This document shows, in pieces, positions 33,205-42,159 of a stretch of 64,000 bases of DNA. The position numbers were made by a program, and so were the translations under genes. This DNA comes from Aequorivita iocasae (GTDB taxonomy: Bacteria > Bacteroidota > Bacteroidia > Flavobacteriales > Flavobacteriaceae): contig NZ_CP068439.1 of NCBI RefSeq assembly GCF_016757735.1, positions 496,001 through 560,000 on the forward strand, written 5' to 3'. Under the pieces are notes generated by a model. That model was not told the DNA's origin and searched no databases. It saw only the letters and a list, made by a program, of their open reading frames with translations. How positions within the stretch are numbered: the stretch's first letter is position 1; every line of letters begins with the position of its first letter.

Positions 33205-34818
33205 ATGAGAAAAAAACTACTCTTATTAAGCACGTTCTTAATAGGCGCCACCTTAATGGCTCAAGTCACTTTCACCAACCAAAGCGTTCTAATTGGTAAT
33301 TTTCCAGATCACTCGGAAGTAGCAGTTGATATGAACGGCGATTATCTTGATGATTATGTACGAGTATCGGCTGCCGGAATTGGTATAGATTATCAGCTTG
33401 CAGACCATACTTTCAATTCAATCATGATTCCCATGACCATCCAGAATGTCCCAGACTGGAGCGTTGCCGCTGGCGATATTGACGGCAATGGATTTAACGA
33501 TCTATTATTGGGAAATGGTTCTCGAGTTTCCTTTGTGTTTGCAAATGAAGACGGAACTGCTTACACTGAAGTTACCAAGCCAGAGTACATCTTTTCACAA
33601 AGATCTACTCTTGCAGACATCAACAATGACGGGCTTTTGGATGCATTCATATGCCACGACGTAGACTTAAGCCACCCCTATCGGAACGGTGGAGGGCAAA
33701 ATATGATTCTCGATCAGTCTTTAATCGAAACGCTTGACAGACCTGGAAACTACGCCGCCATTTGGGTAGATTATGACAACGATGGCGATATAGATATGTA
33801 CTTGACCAAATGCCGTGGCGGTGCGCTGCCAGGAGATGAGAATAGAGACAACGCCATGTACACAAACAACGGCGATGGCACCTTTACTGAAAATGGTCTT
33901 GACATCGGCATGCGCGATAATGCACAGTCATGGTCAACCGTCTTTGAAGATTTTGACAACGATGGCGATTTTGATGCTTTTATTGTAAATCATGATTTTC
34001 AAAACCGCTTGATGGAAAACGACGGCACCGGAATGTTTACAGACGTTATAGCTGGATCTGGAATTGACCCATTAGACCTTGGAGCGTGGGAAAATCAATC
34101 GGGTGATTTCAATAACGATGGTTTTGTGGATATTTTTTCTGAAATGTCTAAAGAACTTTATATAAATAATGGAGATATGACCTTCACCGGGCAAGACCTC
34201 AGTTTTGACGAAGGTGGAATTGGTGATTTCAACAACGATGGCTTTTTGGATGTTGTAAATGACGGCAATCTTTATATAAATGATGGAAACGACAATCATT
34301 GGGTAAAAGTGGGATTGGAAGGCGTAGAAAGCAACAAAAACGGAATTGGAGCAAGAGTAAAGATTGTTGGAGATTGGGGAACCCAAATGCGCGAAGTGCG
34401 TTCTGGGCAGGGTTTCAGCCATATGAATTCTTTGTTGGCACATTTCGGCATTGGCACAAGTCAAAACATTGAAACCTTAATCATTGAATGGCCATCGGGC
34501 ACTGTAGATGTAATCCAAAATCCTGATATTGATACTACCCATATAATTTTGGAAGGAAGCAGCCCACTGGCCGTAAGCGATCTTGAAGTGGAAGGTTTAA
34601 AAATATACCCCAATCCTACTTCAGATGTACTAAACTTTTCAATGAAAGGCCTTGAAAACACCCCAGTACAGATTATTGATGCCAATGGCAAAATCGTACT
34701 GAACTCAAAAGTTTCCAATGAAGGAAATATCAATGTAAATTCATTAAAGAGCGGTGTTTATTTCGCCCTATTACAAATAGAAAAGAAAGCTACTAGCTAT
34801 AAATTTATAAAGAACTAA
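33205..34818 (+). CDS. Secreted FG-GAP/ASPIC-UnbV protein with T9SS sorting domain
   Basis: A signal peptide (LLLLSTFLIGATLMAQ) leads to a run of FG-GAP/VCBS units with calcium-binding DxDxDG loops (DIDGNGFNDLLLG, DYDNDGDIDMYL, DFDNDGDFDAFI, DFNNDGFVDIF, DFNNDGFLDVV). An ASPIC/UnbV-type segment follows (GARVKIVGDWGTQMREVRSGQGF...HFGIGTSQNIETLIIEWPSG) and a C-terminal type A sorting domain (LKIYPNPTSDVLNFSM...SGVYFALLQIEKKATSYKFIKN). It should be displayed on or released from the surface by the T9SS. A beta-propeller adhesin or binding role is likely from the family. Confidence 0.92.
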   Translation: MRKKLLLLSTFLIGATLMAQVTFTNQSVLIGNFPDHSEVAVDMNGDYLDDYVRVSAAGIGIDYQLADHTFNSIMIPMTIQNVPDWSVAAGDIDGNGFNDLLLGNGSRVSFVFANEDGTAYTEVTKPEYIFSQRSTLADINNDGLLDAFICHDVDLSHPYRNGGGQNMILDQSLIETLDRPGNYAAIWVDYDNDGDIDMYLTKCRGGALPGDENRDNAMYTNNGDGTFTENGLDIGMRDNAQSWSTVFEDFDNDGDFDAFIVNHDFQNRLMENDGTGMFTDVIAGSGIDPLDLGAWENQSGDFNNDGFVDIFSEMSKELYINNGDMTFTGQDLSFDEGGIGDFNNDGFLDVVNDGNLYINDGNDNHWVKVGLEGVESNKNGIGARVKIVGDWGTQMREVRSGQGFSHMNSLLAHFGIGTSQNIETLIIEWPSGTVDVIQNPDIDTTHIILEGSSPLAVSDLEVEGLKIYPNPTSDVLNFSMKGLENTPVQIIDANGKIVLNSKVSNEGNINVNSLKSGVYFALLQIEKKATSYKFIKN

Positions 34819-34835
34819 AAACCGCGCCAAATAGA

Positions 34836-34876
34836 AAATCCACGAATGGCAATGTGCCGTTCGTGGATTTTTTTTA
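34836..34876 (+). terminator. Strong terminator after the FG-GAP gene
   Basis: An 11-bp stem AAATCCACGAA / TTCGTGGATTT with an inner GGCA/TGCC pair and a following T-run lies 18 bases after the stop. The convergent DUF389 gene ends nearby, and the stem may serve both. Confidence 0.9.
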
Positions 34877-34893
34877 TCATAAATTCGACACCA

Positions 34894-36330
34894 TTACCGA
34901 TATTCCGAAACTTGCAGTGTATCCAGTTTCAACTTAAATTTTAGCCAAGCTTTTATTTTAGTAAGGTCCTCCCGCCTAGTTTTGGAAGGAACGTTGTTTT
35001 TCCAGCGAATATTAATCACGGGAAGTGTGTCAATCGATTTAAAATTGGTGGTTATTTTATTTGAGTAGCTAAAAGTTTCTATACTTTCATAATTGATCTT
35101 TATTTCTTCGCTCAATTCTTTAAAAGGAACATTTTGAATTTTCAACAAAGCAATCTCGTTTTCCAAAAAACGAATCTTTTCATCTTTATCCTGAATTATC
35201 TGTTCGTTCTTCACATATAGATCTTCAAGAATTCCCGCTTTAATTTCACCGGAAAGCTTTGCGGCCATTTCGCCACTTTGGTCAGCCCCTTGATAAATGC
35301 GCAAACGGCTACCTTCTAAATTTTCTGTATCCTCAAGTTGCGTTAACCAGTCATTTATCTTGTTCTGTGGAACGGGACGCCCAATTAGGTAAACATCAAT
35401 GTTTTTCGTTTTATAATCCTGTGTGAATTTAACAACTTCGGCTCCTTCATAATTAATAACATTCTTTACAAACTCCTTGGTTTTATTTTCAAAAACCTGT
35501 TGGTCCAATAATTTCACAAACAGCCAAACACTTGGCACCATAACGGCAATGGCTATTACTGTTGCAATTTGCGCAGTCCTTTTTCTACGTTTGCTGTTTG
35601 CGTAGCGAACCAGCGGAAACTGTAATATTTTTGAAACTATAAATGTAGCAAGTGCTATAAAAACGGCATTGATAGAAAATAGATAAAGTGCACCTCCTGC
35701 ATATGATGCATTCCCTATTGCCAATCCATAACCTACCGTACATAAGGGCGGCATAAGTGCTGTAGCAATAGCAACCCCAAATATTACACTGGCTATTGTT
35801 CCGCTTTTGGTTTTCGCCACAATCAACCCCAATCCGCCAAAAATGGCTATCAAAACATCCAAAATTGTAGGGTATGTTCTCGCAATAAGTTCTGGAGTTT
35901 CTTCGGTTAAGGGGGAAAGTTTAAAATAGAGAAAAGCCGTGAGTACACTTAAAAAAACCATTACACCCAAATTTATAAGCGAACGCTTAAGGGTATCCAC
36001 ATCGTTAATTGCTACTGATAAGCCTATACCCACAATAGGCCCCATTAAGGGTGAAATAAGCATTGCGCCAATTACCACCGCGGTACTACTTACATTTAAC
36101 CCAATAGAAGCTACAAAGATGGAAAATATAAGAATCCAAGCGGTATGCCCCTTAAATGATATATCTTTCTTTACCGCTTCAATAGTAGCATCACGATCAG
36201 ATTCTGAACGAATATCAAAAAGCTCGGTCAGGAATTTTTTTATACTCTGCCATGTATTGAGTTTTATATTTTCAAACTCGTTATCATTGGGAGTGATTTT
36301 GATGTCGTCATTATTTTCTGAGTTACCCAT
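34894..36330 (-). CDS. DUF389 integral membrane protein
   Basis: The 478-residue protein has an N-terminal region, then the DUF389 membrane block with GHTAWILIFSIFVASIGLNVSSTAVVIGAMLISPLMGPIVGIG and LIVAKTKSGTIASVIFGVAIATALMPPLCTVGYG, and a soluble C-terminal part with a coiled-coil stretch (KNEQIIQDKDEKIRFLENEIALLKIQ). Family function is unknown. Its ATG shares a base with the stop of the upstream GDP-mannose pyrophosphorylase gene, implying translational coupling. Confidence 0.9.
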   Translation of the reverse strand: MGNSENNDDIKITPNDNEFENIKLNTWQSIKKFLTELFDIRSESDRDATIEAVKKDISFKGHTAWILIFSIFVASIGLNVSSTAVVIGAMLISPLMGPIVGIGLSVAINDVDTLKRSLINLGVMVFLSVLTAFLYFKLSPLTEETPELIARTYPTILDVLIAIFGGLGLIVAKTKSGTIASVIFGVAIATALMPPLCTVGYGLAIGNASYAGGALYLFSINAVFIALATFIVSKILQFPLVRYANSKRRKRTAQIATVIAIAVMVPSVWLFVKLLDQQVFENKTKEFVKNVINYEGAEVVKFTQDYKTKNIDVYLIGRPVPQNKINDWLTQLEDTENLEGSRLRIYQGADQSGEMAAKLSGEIKAGILEDLYVKNEQIIQDKDEKIRFLENEIALLKIQNVPFKELSEEIKINYESIETFSYSNKITTNFKSIDTLPVINIRWKNNVPSKTRREDLTKIKAWLKFKLKLDTLQVSEYR

Positions 36331-37409
36331 TACAAATATTTTTTACCAAATTGAGCCGAAACATCTTTTAAAAGTTCCTTTATTTCTTGTTCTTTTTTCT
36401 TCGGAAACAGCAAAAGAACATCTTCTTTGTCCACCACAATATAATCTTCAATTCCGTCTAAAACAACAAGTTTCTTTTTATCGGTAAAAATCATATTGTT
36501 TTCTGAATTTTTCAGGAATGTATCAGCATTTACAACTGCGTTTTGGTTTTCGTTCTTTTTCAGTTTATCATAAAGTGCGCCCCATGTCCCCAAATCATTC
36601 CAATCAAAGGTTGCTTTCTTTACAAAAACATTGTCAGCTTTTTCCAAAATGCCGTAATCAATTGAGATATTCTCTGCCCCGGAATAATTTTTTTCAATGA
36701 AATTTTTCTCTTCGGAAGTATTTAAAACAGAAATTCCTTTTGAGAAAAGGGCGTTCATTTCTGCCAAATTTTTTTCAAAAGAAGCAACGATACTTTTTAC
36801 GCTCCAAATAAAGATACCCGCGTTCCATAGAAAATTTCCGGCATTTAGAAACTGCTTTGCCGTTTCATAATTAGGTTTTTCGCGAAATTGTTTTACTTTT
36901 TTAATTTCCGAAACATCGTTTTTGTCGCTTTCAATATAGCCGTAACCTGTATTTGGAAAGGTTGGCTCAATACCCAAAGTAAGTAAAATATTTTCCCGTT
37001 GGGCTGCATTAAAGCAGGCCTGAACGTCATCTGCAAAGGCGTTTTCATCTTCAATCCAATGATCACTGGGCGCTACGAGCATCAACGCGTTCGGATTTTT
37101 CTTTTTTATTTTTAATGCAGAAAGTAATATGCACGGTGCGGTGTTGCGCATGGCGGGCTCCAAGACCACTTGTTCTTCTGAAATTTCCGGCAGTTGTTTT
37201 AGCGTAATTTCCAGATACATTTCATTGGTAAGAATGTAGATATTTTCCGAAGGGATAATTTTATTAAGCCTCGAAAAAGTTTTTTGCAGTAAAGTCTCTC
37301 CCGTTCCTAACATATCGTGAAACTGTTTGGGAAATTCTTGGGTGCTCACGGGCCAAAATCGGGAACCAATTCCACCTGCCATAATTACTGCGTAATAATC
37401 TTTGCTCAT
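36330..37409 (-). CDS. Mannose-1-phosphate guanylyltransferase
   Basis: This nucleotidyltransferase makes GDP-mannose from mannose-1-phosphate and GTP. Seen are the N-terminal AVIMAGGIGSRFWPVS, FPKQFHDMLG, EPAMRNTAPC, LVAPSDHWI, EKP-like REKPNYETAKQFL, WNAGIFIW and the DYGILEKADNVF segment near the C-terminus. At 359 residues it lacks the isomerase domain of bifunctional ManC. GDP-mannose feeds surface polysaccharide and glycoprotein synthesis. Its stop overlaps the DUF389 start. Confidence 0.93.
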   Translation of the reverse strand: MSKDYYAVIMAGGIGSRFWPVSTQEFPKQFHDMLGTGETLLQKTFSRLNKIIPSENIYILTNEMYLEITLKQLPEISEEQVVLEPAMRNTAPCILLSALKIKKKNPNALMLVAPSDHWIEDENAFADDVQACFNAAQRENILLTLGIEPTFPNTGYGYIESDKNDVSEIKKVKQFREKPNYETAKQFLNAGNFLWNAGIFIWSVKSIVASFEKNLAEMNALFSKGISVLNTSEEKNFIEKNYSGAENISIDYGILEKADNVFVKKATFDWNDLGTWGALYDKLKKNENQNAVVNADTFLKNSENNMIFTDKKKLVVLDGIEDYIVVDKEDVLLLFPKKKEQEIKELLKDVSAQFGKKYL

Positions 37410-37414
37410 TTAAA

Positions 37415-38011
37415 CTATTTTAAAAATTCCACTTCCGCATTGGGATTGAAAAGATACGTTCTTCCCGTGGCCACCTCCAAACATTCAAAACGTTTCACGC
37501 GCTGCTTGCCGCGCTTAAAAATTTTACCGTTGTACAATCTAAAATGCCCTCCGAAGGGAATTTCAAAGATATAGTTTTTATCGTTCTCTGGATCGAACTG
37601 TTTTAACGCCAATGCCAATGCTGCATCGGTATCACTGGAAGCTTTTGGATTTTTAAAATGGCGCGCCAATAAGGGTAATAATTGATTTGGAAAAACCTCT
37701 GGCCGCAAAAATGGCAGCATCAAAAGCTGAAAGGTGCGTTTCCACTCCAAACCATGCGGTTTTATGAAGCGACCGTATTTTGCAAAAGCTTCCAAATGGG
37801 CTATTTCGTGGACCAGTGTAATTAAAAATCGGTATTTGTTTAAAGAGGCGTTTACGGTAATTTGGTGTTGGCCATTAGGCATTTTTCTGTAATCGCCGTG
37901 CCTGGTCACACGTTCATTTACAATCTTAAGATGGACATTGTGGTTTTTAATGAGTTCAAAAGCGGAAGCAACGGAAGCTTGGGGAATGTATTTTTCAAGT
38001 ATTTCCGTCAT
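37415..38011 (-). CDS. SprT-like zinc metallopeptidase-domain protein
   Basis: The 198-residue protein carries an HEIAH motif (TLVHEIAHLEAF) within a short domain of the SprT-like/zincin class, followed by HGLEWKRTFQLLM (third ligand region). The end GGHFRLYNGKIFKRGKQRVKRFECLEVATGRTYLFN is the usual small beta tail. In eukaryotes the related Spartan cleaves DNA-protein crosslinks; bacterial roles are not known. It is packed between an SDR gene and the guanylyltransferase with gaps of a few bases. Confidence 0.85.
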   Translation of the reverse strand: MTEILEKYIPQASVASAFELIKNHNVHLKIVNERVTRHGDYRKMPNGQHQITVNASLNKYRFLITLVHEIAHLEAFAKYGRFIKPHGLEWKRTFQLLMLPFLRPEVFPNQLLPLLARHFKNPKASSDTDAALALALKQFDPENDKNYIFEIPFGGHFRLYNGKIFKRGKQRVKRFECLEVATGRTYLFNPNAEVEFLK

Positions 38012-38015
38012 AAAA

Positions 38016-38696
38016 TCAAGGGGTTGTACTTGAAACCTGCAAAATTTTTCCGTTGTAGAATTTATTCCCCGTAAGGGAAAAATCCATTATATACTGCGCC
38101 ATTTCAGTTGCTGAAAGTGGTGCCTTAAAACCCGGGAAAGCTTCTTCCAGCATTTCGGTTTGCACAGAGCCTAAAGCAAGAACGTTGAAAGCCGGACCGG
38201 TTTCTTTGTATTCCTCGGCGAGCAATTCGGTTAATGTAATGATTGCACCTTTACTGCTGCTGTATGCGCTAAGTCCAGGAAATTTCACACTCCCCTGAAC
38301 GCCACCCATACTGCTGATGTTTACTATGTGTCCACTTTTTTTCATAAATGGAAGTACGGTCTGCATCAATGAGGCAGCTCCAAATACATTCACTTCGTAG
38401 CATTTTTTAAACTCTTCGGAAGTAATTTCAGCAAAAGGTTTGTTTACCAAAAAACCTGCATTGTTTATTAAAATATCCACAGAATTCATCCCTTTTTGAA
38501 GATATTCCGAAAGCTTTACAGTTTCAGATTCATCGGCGATGTCAAATTCCAGAGCGGTTACATTTTTCAGTTTTAAATCTGAAATTGGTTTTGAATTCCG
38601 CGAAAGCGCCAAAACTTTGTGTCCTGCTTCGGAAAAAAGTTTTACCATTTCAAAACCGATGCCTCGGGAAGTCCCTGTGATTATAACATTTTTCAT
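38016..38696 (-). CDS. Short-chain dehydrogenase/reductase
   Basis: The 226-residue enzyme has TGTSRGIGFEMV, LINNAGFLV, NISSMGG (catalytic Ser region) and YSSSKGAI (Tyr-Lys pair). It is a short, classical SDR with unknown substrate. It heads the SDR - SprT-like - guanylyltransferase - DUF389 run on the minus strand. Confidence 0.9.
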   Translation of the reverse strand: MKNVIITGTSRGIGFEMVKLFSEAGHKVLALSRNSKPISDLKLKNVTALEFDIADESETVKLSEYLQKGMNSVDILINNAGFLVNKPFAEITSEEFKKCYEVNVFGAASLMQTVLPFMKKSGHIVNISSMGGVQGSVKFPGLSAYSSSKGAIITLTELLAEEYKETGPAFNVLALGSVQTEMLEEAFPGFKAPLSATEMAQYIMDFSLTGNKFYNGKILQVSSTTP

Positions 38697-38709
38697 TTCT
38701 TAAATATAA

Positions 38710-38745
38710 ATCCCGTTATTTTCAAAAATTTGAGAATAACGGGAT
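38710..38745 (-). terminator. Terminator of the pyruvate dehydrogenase operon
   Basis: An 11-bp perfect stem ATCCCGTTATT / AATAACGGGAT, extended by TTCAAA/TTTGAG, lies between the pdhC stop and the SDR start; TTTATATTT follows on the minus strand. Confidence 0.7.
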
Positions 38746-38762
38746 GTTAGTTTTCATAAGCA

Positions 38763-38810
38763 CTTCGACTGCCATTCGTCTGCGCTCAGGACAGGCTGCT
38801 CAGTGTGACA
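38763..38810. repeat. Short dispersed GC-rich element (REP-like)
   Basis: CTTCGACTGCCATTCGTCTG continues with CGCTCAGGACAGGCTGCTCA. This is like the element at 12261-12283, with an extra CCATTCGTCTG inside. It sits in the spacer between the pdhC stop and the terminator hairpin. Confidence 0.5.
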
Positions 38811-38818
38811 TTTCAATT

Positions 38819-40492
38819 TTAAACGAACATCGTCACCGGATTCTCAATATACTGTCGTAAGGTTTGCAGGAATTTTGCGCCCGTCGCGCCATCAACAGTT
38901 CTGTGATCGCAGGCCAAGGTTACTGTCATTGTATTGCCCACAGCAATTTGCCCATTTTTTACAACCGGCTTTTGAACGATTGCACCAACCGATAAAATTG
39001 CGGAGTTTGGTTGGTTGATAATGGAAGTGAATTCGGTTATTCCAAACATTCCAAGGTTAGAAACGGTAAAGGTACTGCCTTCCATTTCCTGCGGCGTGAT
39101 TTTTTTGTTTCGTGCTTTTCCTGCAAGTTCTTTAACCTGTGCTCCAATTTGTGAAAACGTCATTTGGTCCGCAAATTTCAGCACAGGCACCAGCAAACCT
39201 TCGTCAACTGCAACGGCTACACCTATGTGGATGTGTTTGGCAATTTTTGTTGCTTCCGGCGTCCATTGGCTATTTACCTGCGGATGTTTACGCAATGCCA
39301 TTGCACACGCTTTTATAACCATATCGTTAAAGGAAATCTTCACATCCGGATCAGCGTTTATCGCTTCGCGAGCGGCGATTGCGTGATCCATATCCAATTC
39401 AACTGTCAAATAATATTCTGGCGCAGTGAATTTTGATTCAGCCAAACGCTTTGCAATGGTTTTACGCATCTGCGAATTTTTCACTTCCTCAAAACTTTCT
39501 GTTCCCACAGGAATATAAGCCTGTCCGCCGCCAGCAGCAGGTTGATAATTTTCAATATCGCTTTTAACGATACGGCCATTCTCACCACTTCCTCGGACTT
39601 GGCGCAGGTTGATTCCTTTTTCCTCTGCCAGTTTTTTTGCCAAAGGCGAGACAAAAATGCGACCTTCGTTTGTTGTTTGTGAGCTTTCGGATTTTCGTTT
39701 GTCCTCCAAAGCTTTAGTGGATGAAGATTCTTTTTTGGAATCCTTTTCAATGGTTTCTTTTTCTTCTGATTTTTTTTCTTCTGAAACTTTTTCTTTTGAA
39801 GCTGAAGGTTTGCTACCAAGTTTTATTCCTGAAACATCGGTTCCCTTTGGGCCAATGATTGCAAGCAAGGCATCAACAGAAGCAGATTCCCCTTCGCCAA
39901 CACCTATTTTTAAAAGCGTTCCGGAATAGAATGACTCAAATTCCATTGTGGCTTTATCGGTTTCAATTTCGGCAAGAATATCGCCCTCCTCAACTTTATC
40001 GCCTTCCTTTTTTAACCAAGATGCAACAGTTCCCTCTGTCATTGTATCGCTCAAACGAGGCATTGTGATTACCTCAACGCCTTCGGGCAATTCTGAGGAA
40101 GCGGAAGAATTTTCAGTTTTTTCTTTGGAATTTTCTTCTGTAATATCTTTACTTTCTTCTTTGTCCTTCGAAGTTTCTGATTTTTTATCAGAAGTTTCTT
40201 TAGCAGATTTTTTATCATCAGATTTTCCATCAATCAAATCTGAAATATCTTCATCCTTTTCACCAATAATCGCCAAAAGAGAATCAACTTTGGCCGTTTC
40301 CCCTTCTTTGATCCCGATATGAAGTAAGGTTCCTTCATAAAAGGATTCGAATTCCATCGTGGCTTTATCGGTTTCAATTTCGGCAAGAATATCGCCTTCT
40401 TTTACGGTATCGCCCACTTTTTTAAGCCAGGTGGCTACCGTGCCTTCTTCCATGGTGTCGCTTAAACGCGGCATGTTTATTACTTCGGCCAT
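38819..40492 (-). CDS. pdhC: Pyruvate dehydrogenase E2 (dihydrolipoyl acetyltransferase)
   Basis: The 557-residue E2 carries two lipoyl domains with identical ETDKATMEF lipoylation sites (Lys 43 and 180), joined by long Ser/Lys/Glu-rich linkers, then an E3-binding domain (FVSPLAKKLAEEKG..LRQVRGSGENGRI) and the catalytic domain ending with DHRTVDG (His530, Asp534). It transfers the acetyl group to CoA. It is 3 bases from pdhA on the minus strand; E1-beta and E3 are not in the window. Confidence 0.96.
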   Translation of the reverse strand: MAEVINMPRLSDTMEEGTVATWLKKVGDTVKEGDILAEIETDKATMEFESFYEGTLLHIGIKEGETAKVDSLLAIIGEKDEDISDLIDGKSDDKKSAKETSDKKSETSKDKEESKDITEENSKEKTENSSASSELPEGVEVITMPRLSDTMTEGTVASWLKKEGDKVEEGDILAEIETDKATMEFESFYSGTLLKIGVGEGESASVDALLAIIGPKGTDVSGIKLGSKPSASKEKVSEEKKSEEKETIEKDSKKESSSTKALEDKRKSESSQTTNEGRIFVSPLAKKLAEEKGINLRQVRGSGENGRIVKSDIENYQPAAGGGQAYIPVGTESFEEVKNSQMRKTIAKRLAESKFTAPEYYLTVELDMDHAIAAREAINADPDVKISFNDMVIKACAMALRKHPQVNSQWTPEATKIAKHIHIGVAVAVDEGLLVPVLKFADQMTFSQIGAQVKELAGKARNKKITPQEMEGSTFTVSNLGMFGITEFTSIINQPNSAILSVGAIVQKPVVKNGQIAVGNTMTVTLACDHRTVDGATGAKFLQTLRQYIENPVTMFV

Positions 40493-40495
40493 TTC

Positions 40496-41494
40496 TTATA
40501 ATTTATCGGATAAAAAGGGATAATCTTCCTGTTCATATACAGTGTCAAACATTACGTTTTTCTCTGGATATGGTGATTCTTCTGCAAATTTTTCACATTC
40601 TTCCACCAAATCCTTTACCTTTTTATCAATTTTTTTAATTTCTGCTTCAGTTGCCCATTTATTTTCGTAAATCTGATGAAGCACGTAAGTAATCGGGTCT
40701 TCTTCTTGTTTTTTGGCAACTTCTTCTTTTGTACGGTAATGCTGGGCATCACTCATAGAGTGACCTCTATATCGATACGTACGCAACTCCAAAAATGTAG
40801 GGCCATCGCCACGACGGGCACGTTTTATAGCTTCGTCCATTTCTTTTGCTACAACTTCGGGTTTCATTGCGTCTACGGGTTTACAGGGCATTTCATAACC
40901 CATCCCAAGTTTATAAATATCGGTGTGGTTGGCGGTTCGGGCCACAGAAGTTCCCATAGCATACCCATTGTTTTCAACACAAAAAACCACAGGAAGTTTC
41001 CAAAGCATTGCAAGGTTAAAAGTTTCGTGAAGCGAACCTTGACGGGTTGCGCCATCGCCCATATAAGTTAGGGTTACTGCATCTCTTTCAAAATATTTAT
41101 CGGCAAAGGCCAAACCTGCACCCAATGGAATTTGTCCACCCACAATACCGTGCCCTCCGTAAAAACGGTGCTCTTTGGAAAAGATATGCATCGAGCCTCC
41201 CAAACCTTGTGAAGTTCCTGTGCCCTTTCCATATAATTCTGCCATTACCTTTTTTGGATCAACGCCCATCCCGATGGGCTGTACGTGGTTTCGATATGCG
41301 GTAATCATTCGGTCCTTGGTAAGATCCATAGCGTGCAAGGCTCCCGCCAGTACAGCTTCCTGACCATTGTAAAGGTGTAGAAAGCCCCTTACTTTTTGAT
41401 TGATATATACTTGAGCAAGTTTATCTTCAAACTTGCGCCAAAAGAGCATGTTTTCGTACCAATCCAGATACGTTTTTTTGGTGATTTTCTTCAT
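40496..41494 (-). CDS. pdhA: Pyruvate dehydrogenase E1 alpha subunit
   Basis: The thiamine-diphosphate enzyme subunit decarboxylates pyruvate. The 332-residue sequence has FLHLYNGQEAV, the TPP motif GDGATRQGSLHETFNLAMLWKLPVVFCVENN (GDG...NN), and the phosphorylation-loop-like YRYRGHSMSD. Adjacent to pdhC. A promoter with both boxes (41541-41573) lies upstream, embedded at the edge of the heptamer-type hairpin. Confidence 0.96.
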   Translation of the reverse strand: MKKITKKTYLDWYENMLFWRKFEDKLAQVYINQKVRGFLHLYNGQEAVLAGALHAMDLTKDRMITAYRNHVQPIGMGVDPKKVMAELYGKGTGTSQGLGGSMHIFSKEHRFYGGHGIVGGQIPLGAGLAFADKYFERDAVTLTYMGDGATRQGSLHETFNLAMLWKLPVVFCVENNGYAMGTSVARTANHTDIYKLGMGYEMPCKPVDAMKPEVVAKEMDEAIKRARRGDGPTFLELRTYRYRGHSMSDAQHYRTKEEVAKKQEEDPITYVLHQIYENKWATEAEIKKIDKKVKDLVEECEKFAEESPYPEKNVMFDTVYEQEDYPFLSDKL

Positions 41495-41540
41495 CTATCT
41501 GCTATAAGTATTCCCACGGGGGAATTTTTTAAACGGATAA

Positions 41541-41573
41541 CAAAAATAGCACTTATTAAGGAGAAATTACAAA
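41541..41573 (-). promoter_or_regulatory. pdhA promoter, TTTG-N21-TATTTTTG
   Basis: On the minus strand TTTG (41573-41570) is followed after 21 bases by TATTTTTG (41548-41541), fitting the Bacteroidota sigma consensus; the pdhA ATG is about 47 bases further. Confidence 0.6.
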
Positions 41574-41661
41574 TCACAAATTCCAAATTCCAAATAAATC
41601 TCAAAAAACAAATTTTAAAATTTAAAGGATTTGAGTTTTTGGAATTTGGTGTTTGTGATTT
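41571..41661. repeat. Long imperfect inverted repeat of heptamer type, cdd-pdhA spacer
   Basis: AAATCACAAATTCCAAATTC (left, from 41571) faces TTTGGTGTTTGTGATTT and TTTTTGGAATT (right, to 41661). The arms are built of roughly 7-base AAATTCC units and lie between the cdd stop and the pdhA promoter. Confidence 0.75.
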
Positions 41662-41672
41662 AGTGCTTTATT

Positions 41673-42155
41673 TTAAAGATATTTTGCATCAAAGCCCAGC
41701 GGCAGTAAATCCATTACAGAAGCCACTTTGATGATATCTCCGGTTTCGCCCATAAAGTAGATTGCTATTGGAGTTTTTTGCTTTTGCTCGTATTCTGCCA
41801 AAGATTGGCGACAAGCTCCACAGGGCGCAATGGCCTCCGCAACTTCATGGCTTTCGGCACGTACGGTAATTGCCAAGTCGGTAATTGTTTCATTGGGAAA
41901 ATTGGCGCCCGCGTTAAATACCGCCACCCTTTCGGCACAAAGACCGGATGGAAAAGCTGCGTTTTCTTGGTTATTCCCTGTTACTATAACGCCGGAAGAA
42001 AGCCGAAGTGCTGCTCCAACCCTAAAATGTGAATAAGGCGCATAAGCATTTTCACGTGCTTGCTGCGCCTTATTCATCAATTCTTGAATGTGCTCTGGAA
42101 GTTCTGAGAGTGTTTCAAAAACTTCCAAATTGATTTCAATTTTTTGTTTTTTCAA
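41673..42155 (-). CDS. cdd: Cytidine deaminase
   Basis: The zinc enzyme deaminates (deoxy)cytidine to uridine in pyrimidine salvage. Motifs: HFRVGAALRLSSG, CAERVAVFNAG (CAE with the catalytic Glu) and APCGACRQSLAEY (PCxxC). I place the start at a TTG (42155, giving 160 residues), 5 bases after the porV stop: the long frame extending to 42392 overlaps porV and has no family support, and no ATG is available near the conserved start. Confidence 0.9.
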   Translation of the reverse strand: MKKQKIEINLEVFETLSELPEHIQELMNKAQQARENAYAPYSHFRVGAALRLSSGVIVTGNNQENAAFPSGLCAERVAVFNAGANFPNETITDLAITVRAESHEVAEAIAPCGACRQSLAEYEQKQKTPIAIYFMGETGDIIKVASVMDLLPLGFDAKYL

Positions 42156-42159
42156 ATTT

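Noticed and set aside
39015-40322. Plus-strand frames across pdhC
   Set aside because: They mirror the Ser/Lys/Glu-rich linkers and lipoyl repeats of pdhC on the opposite strand and have no independent support.
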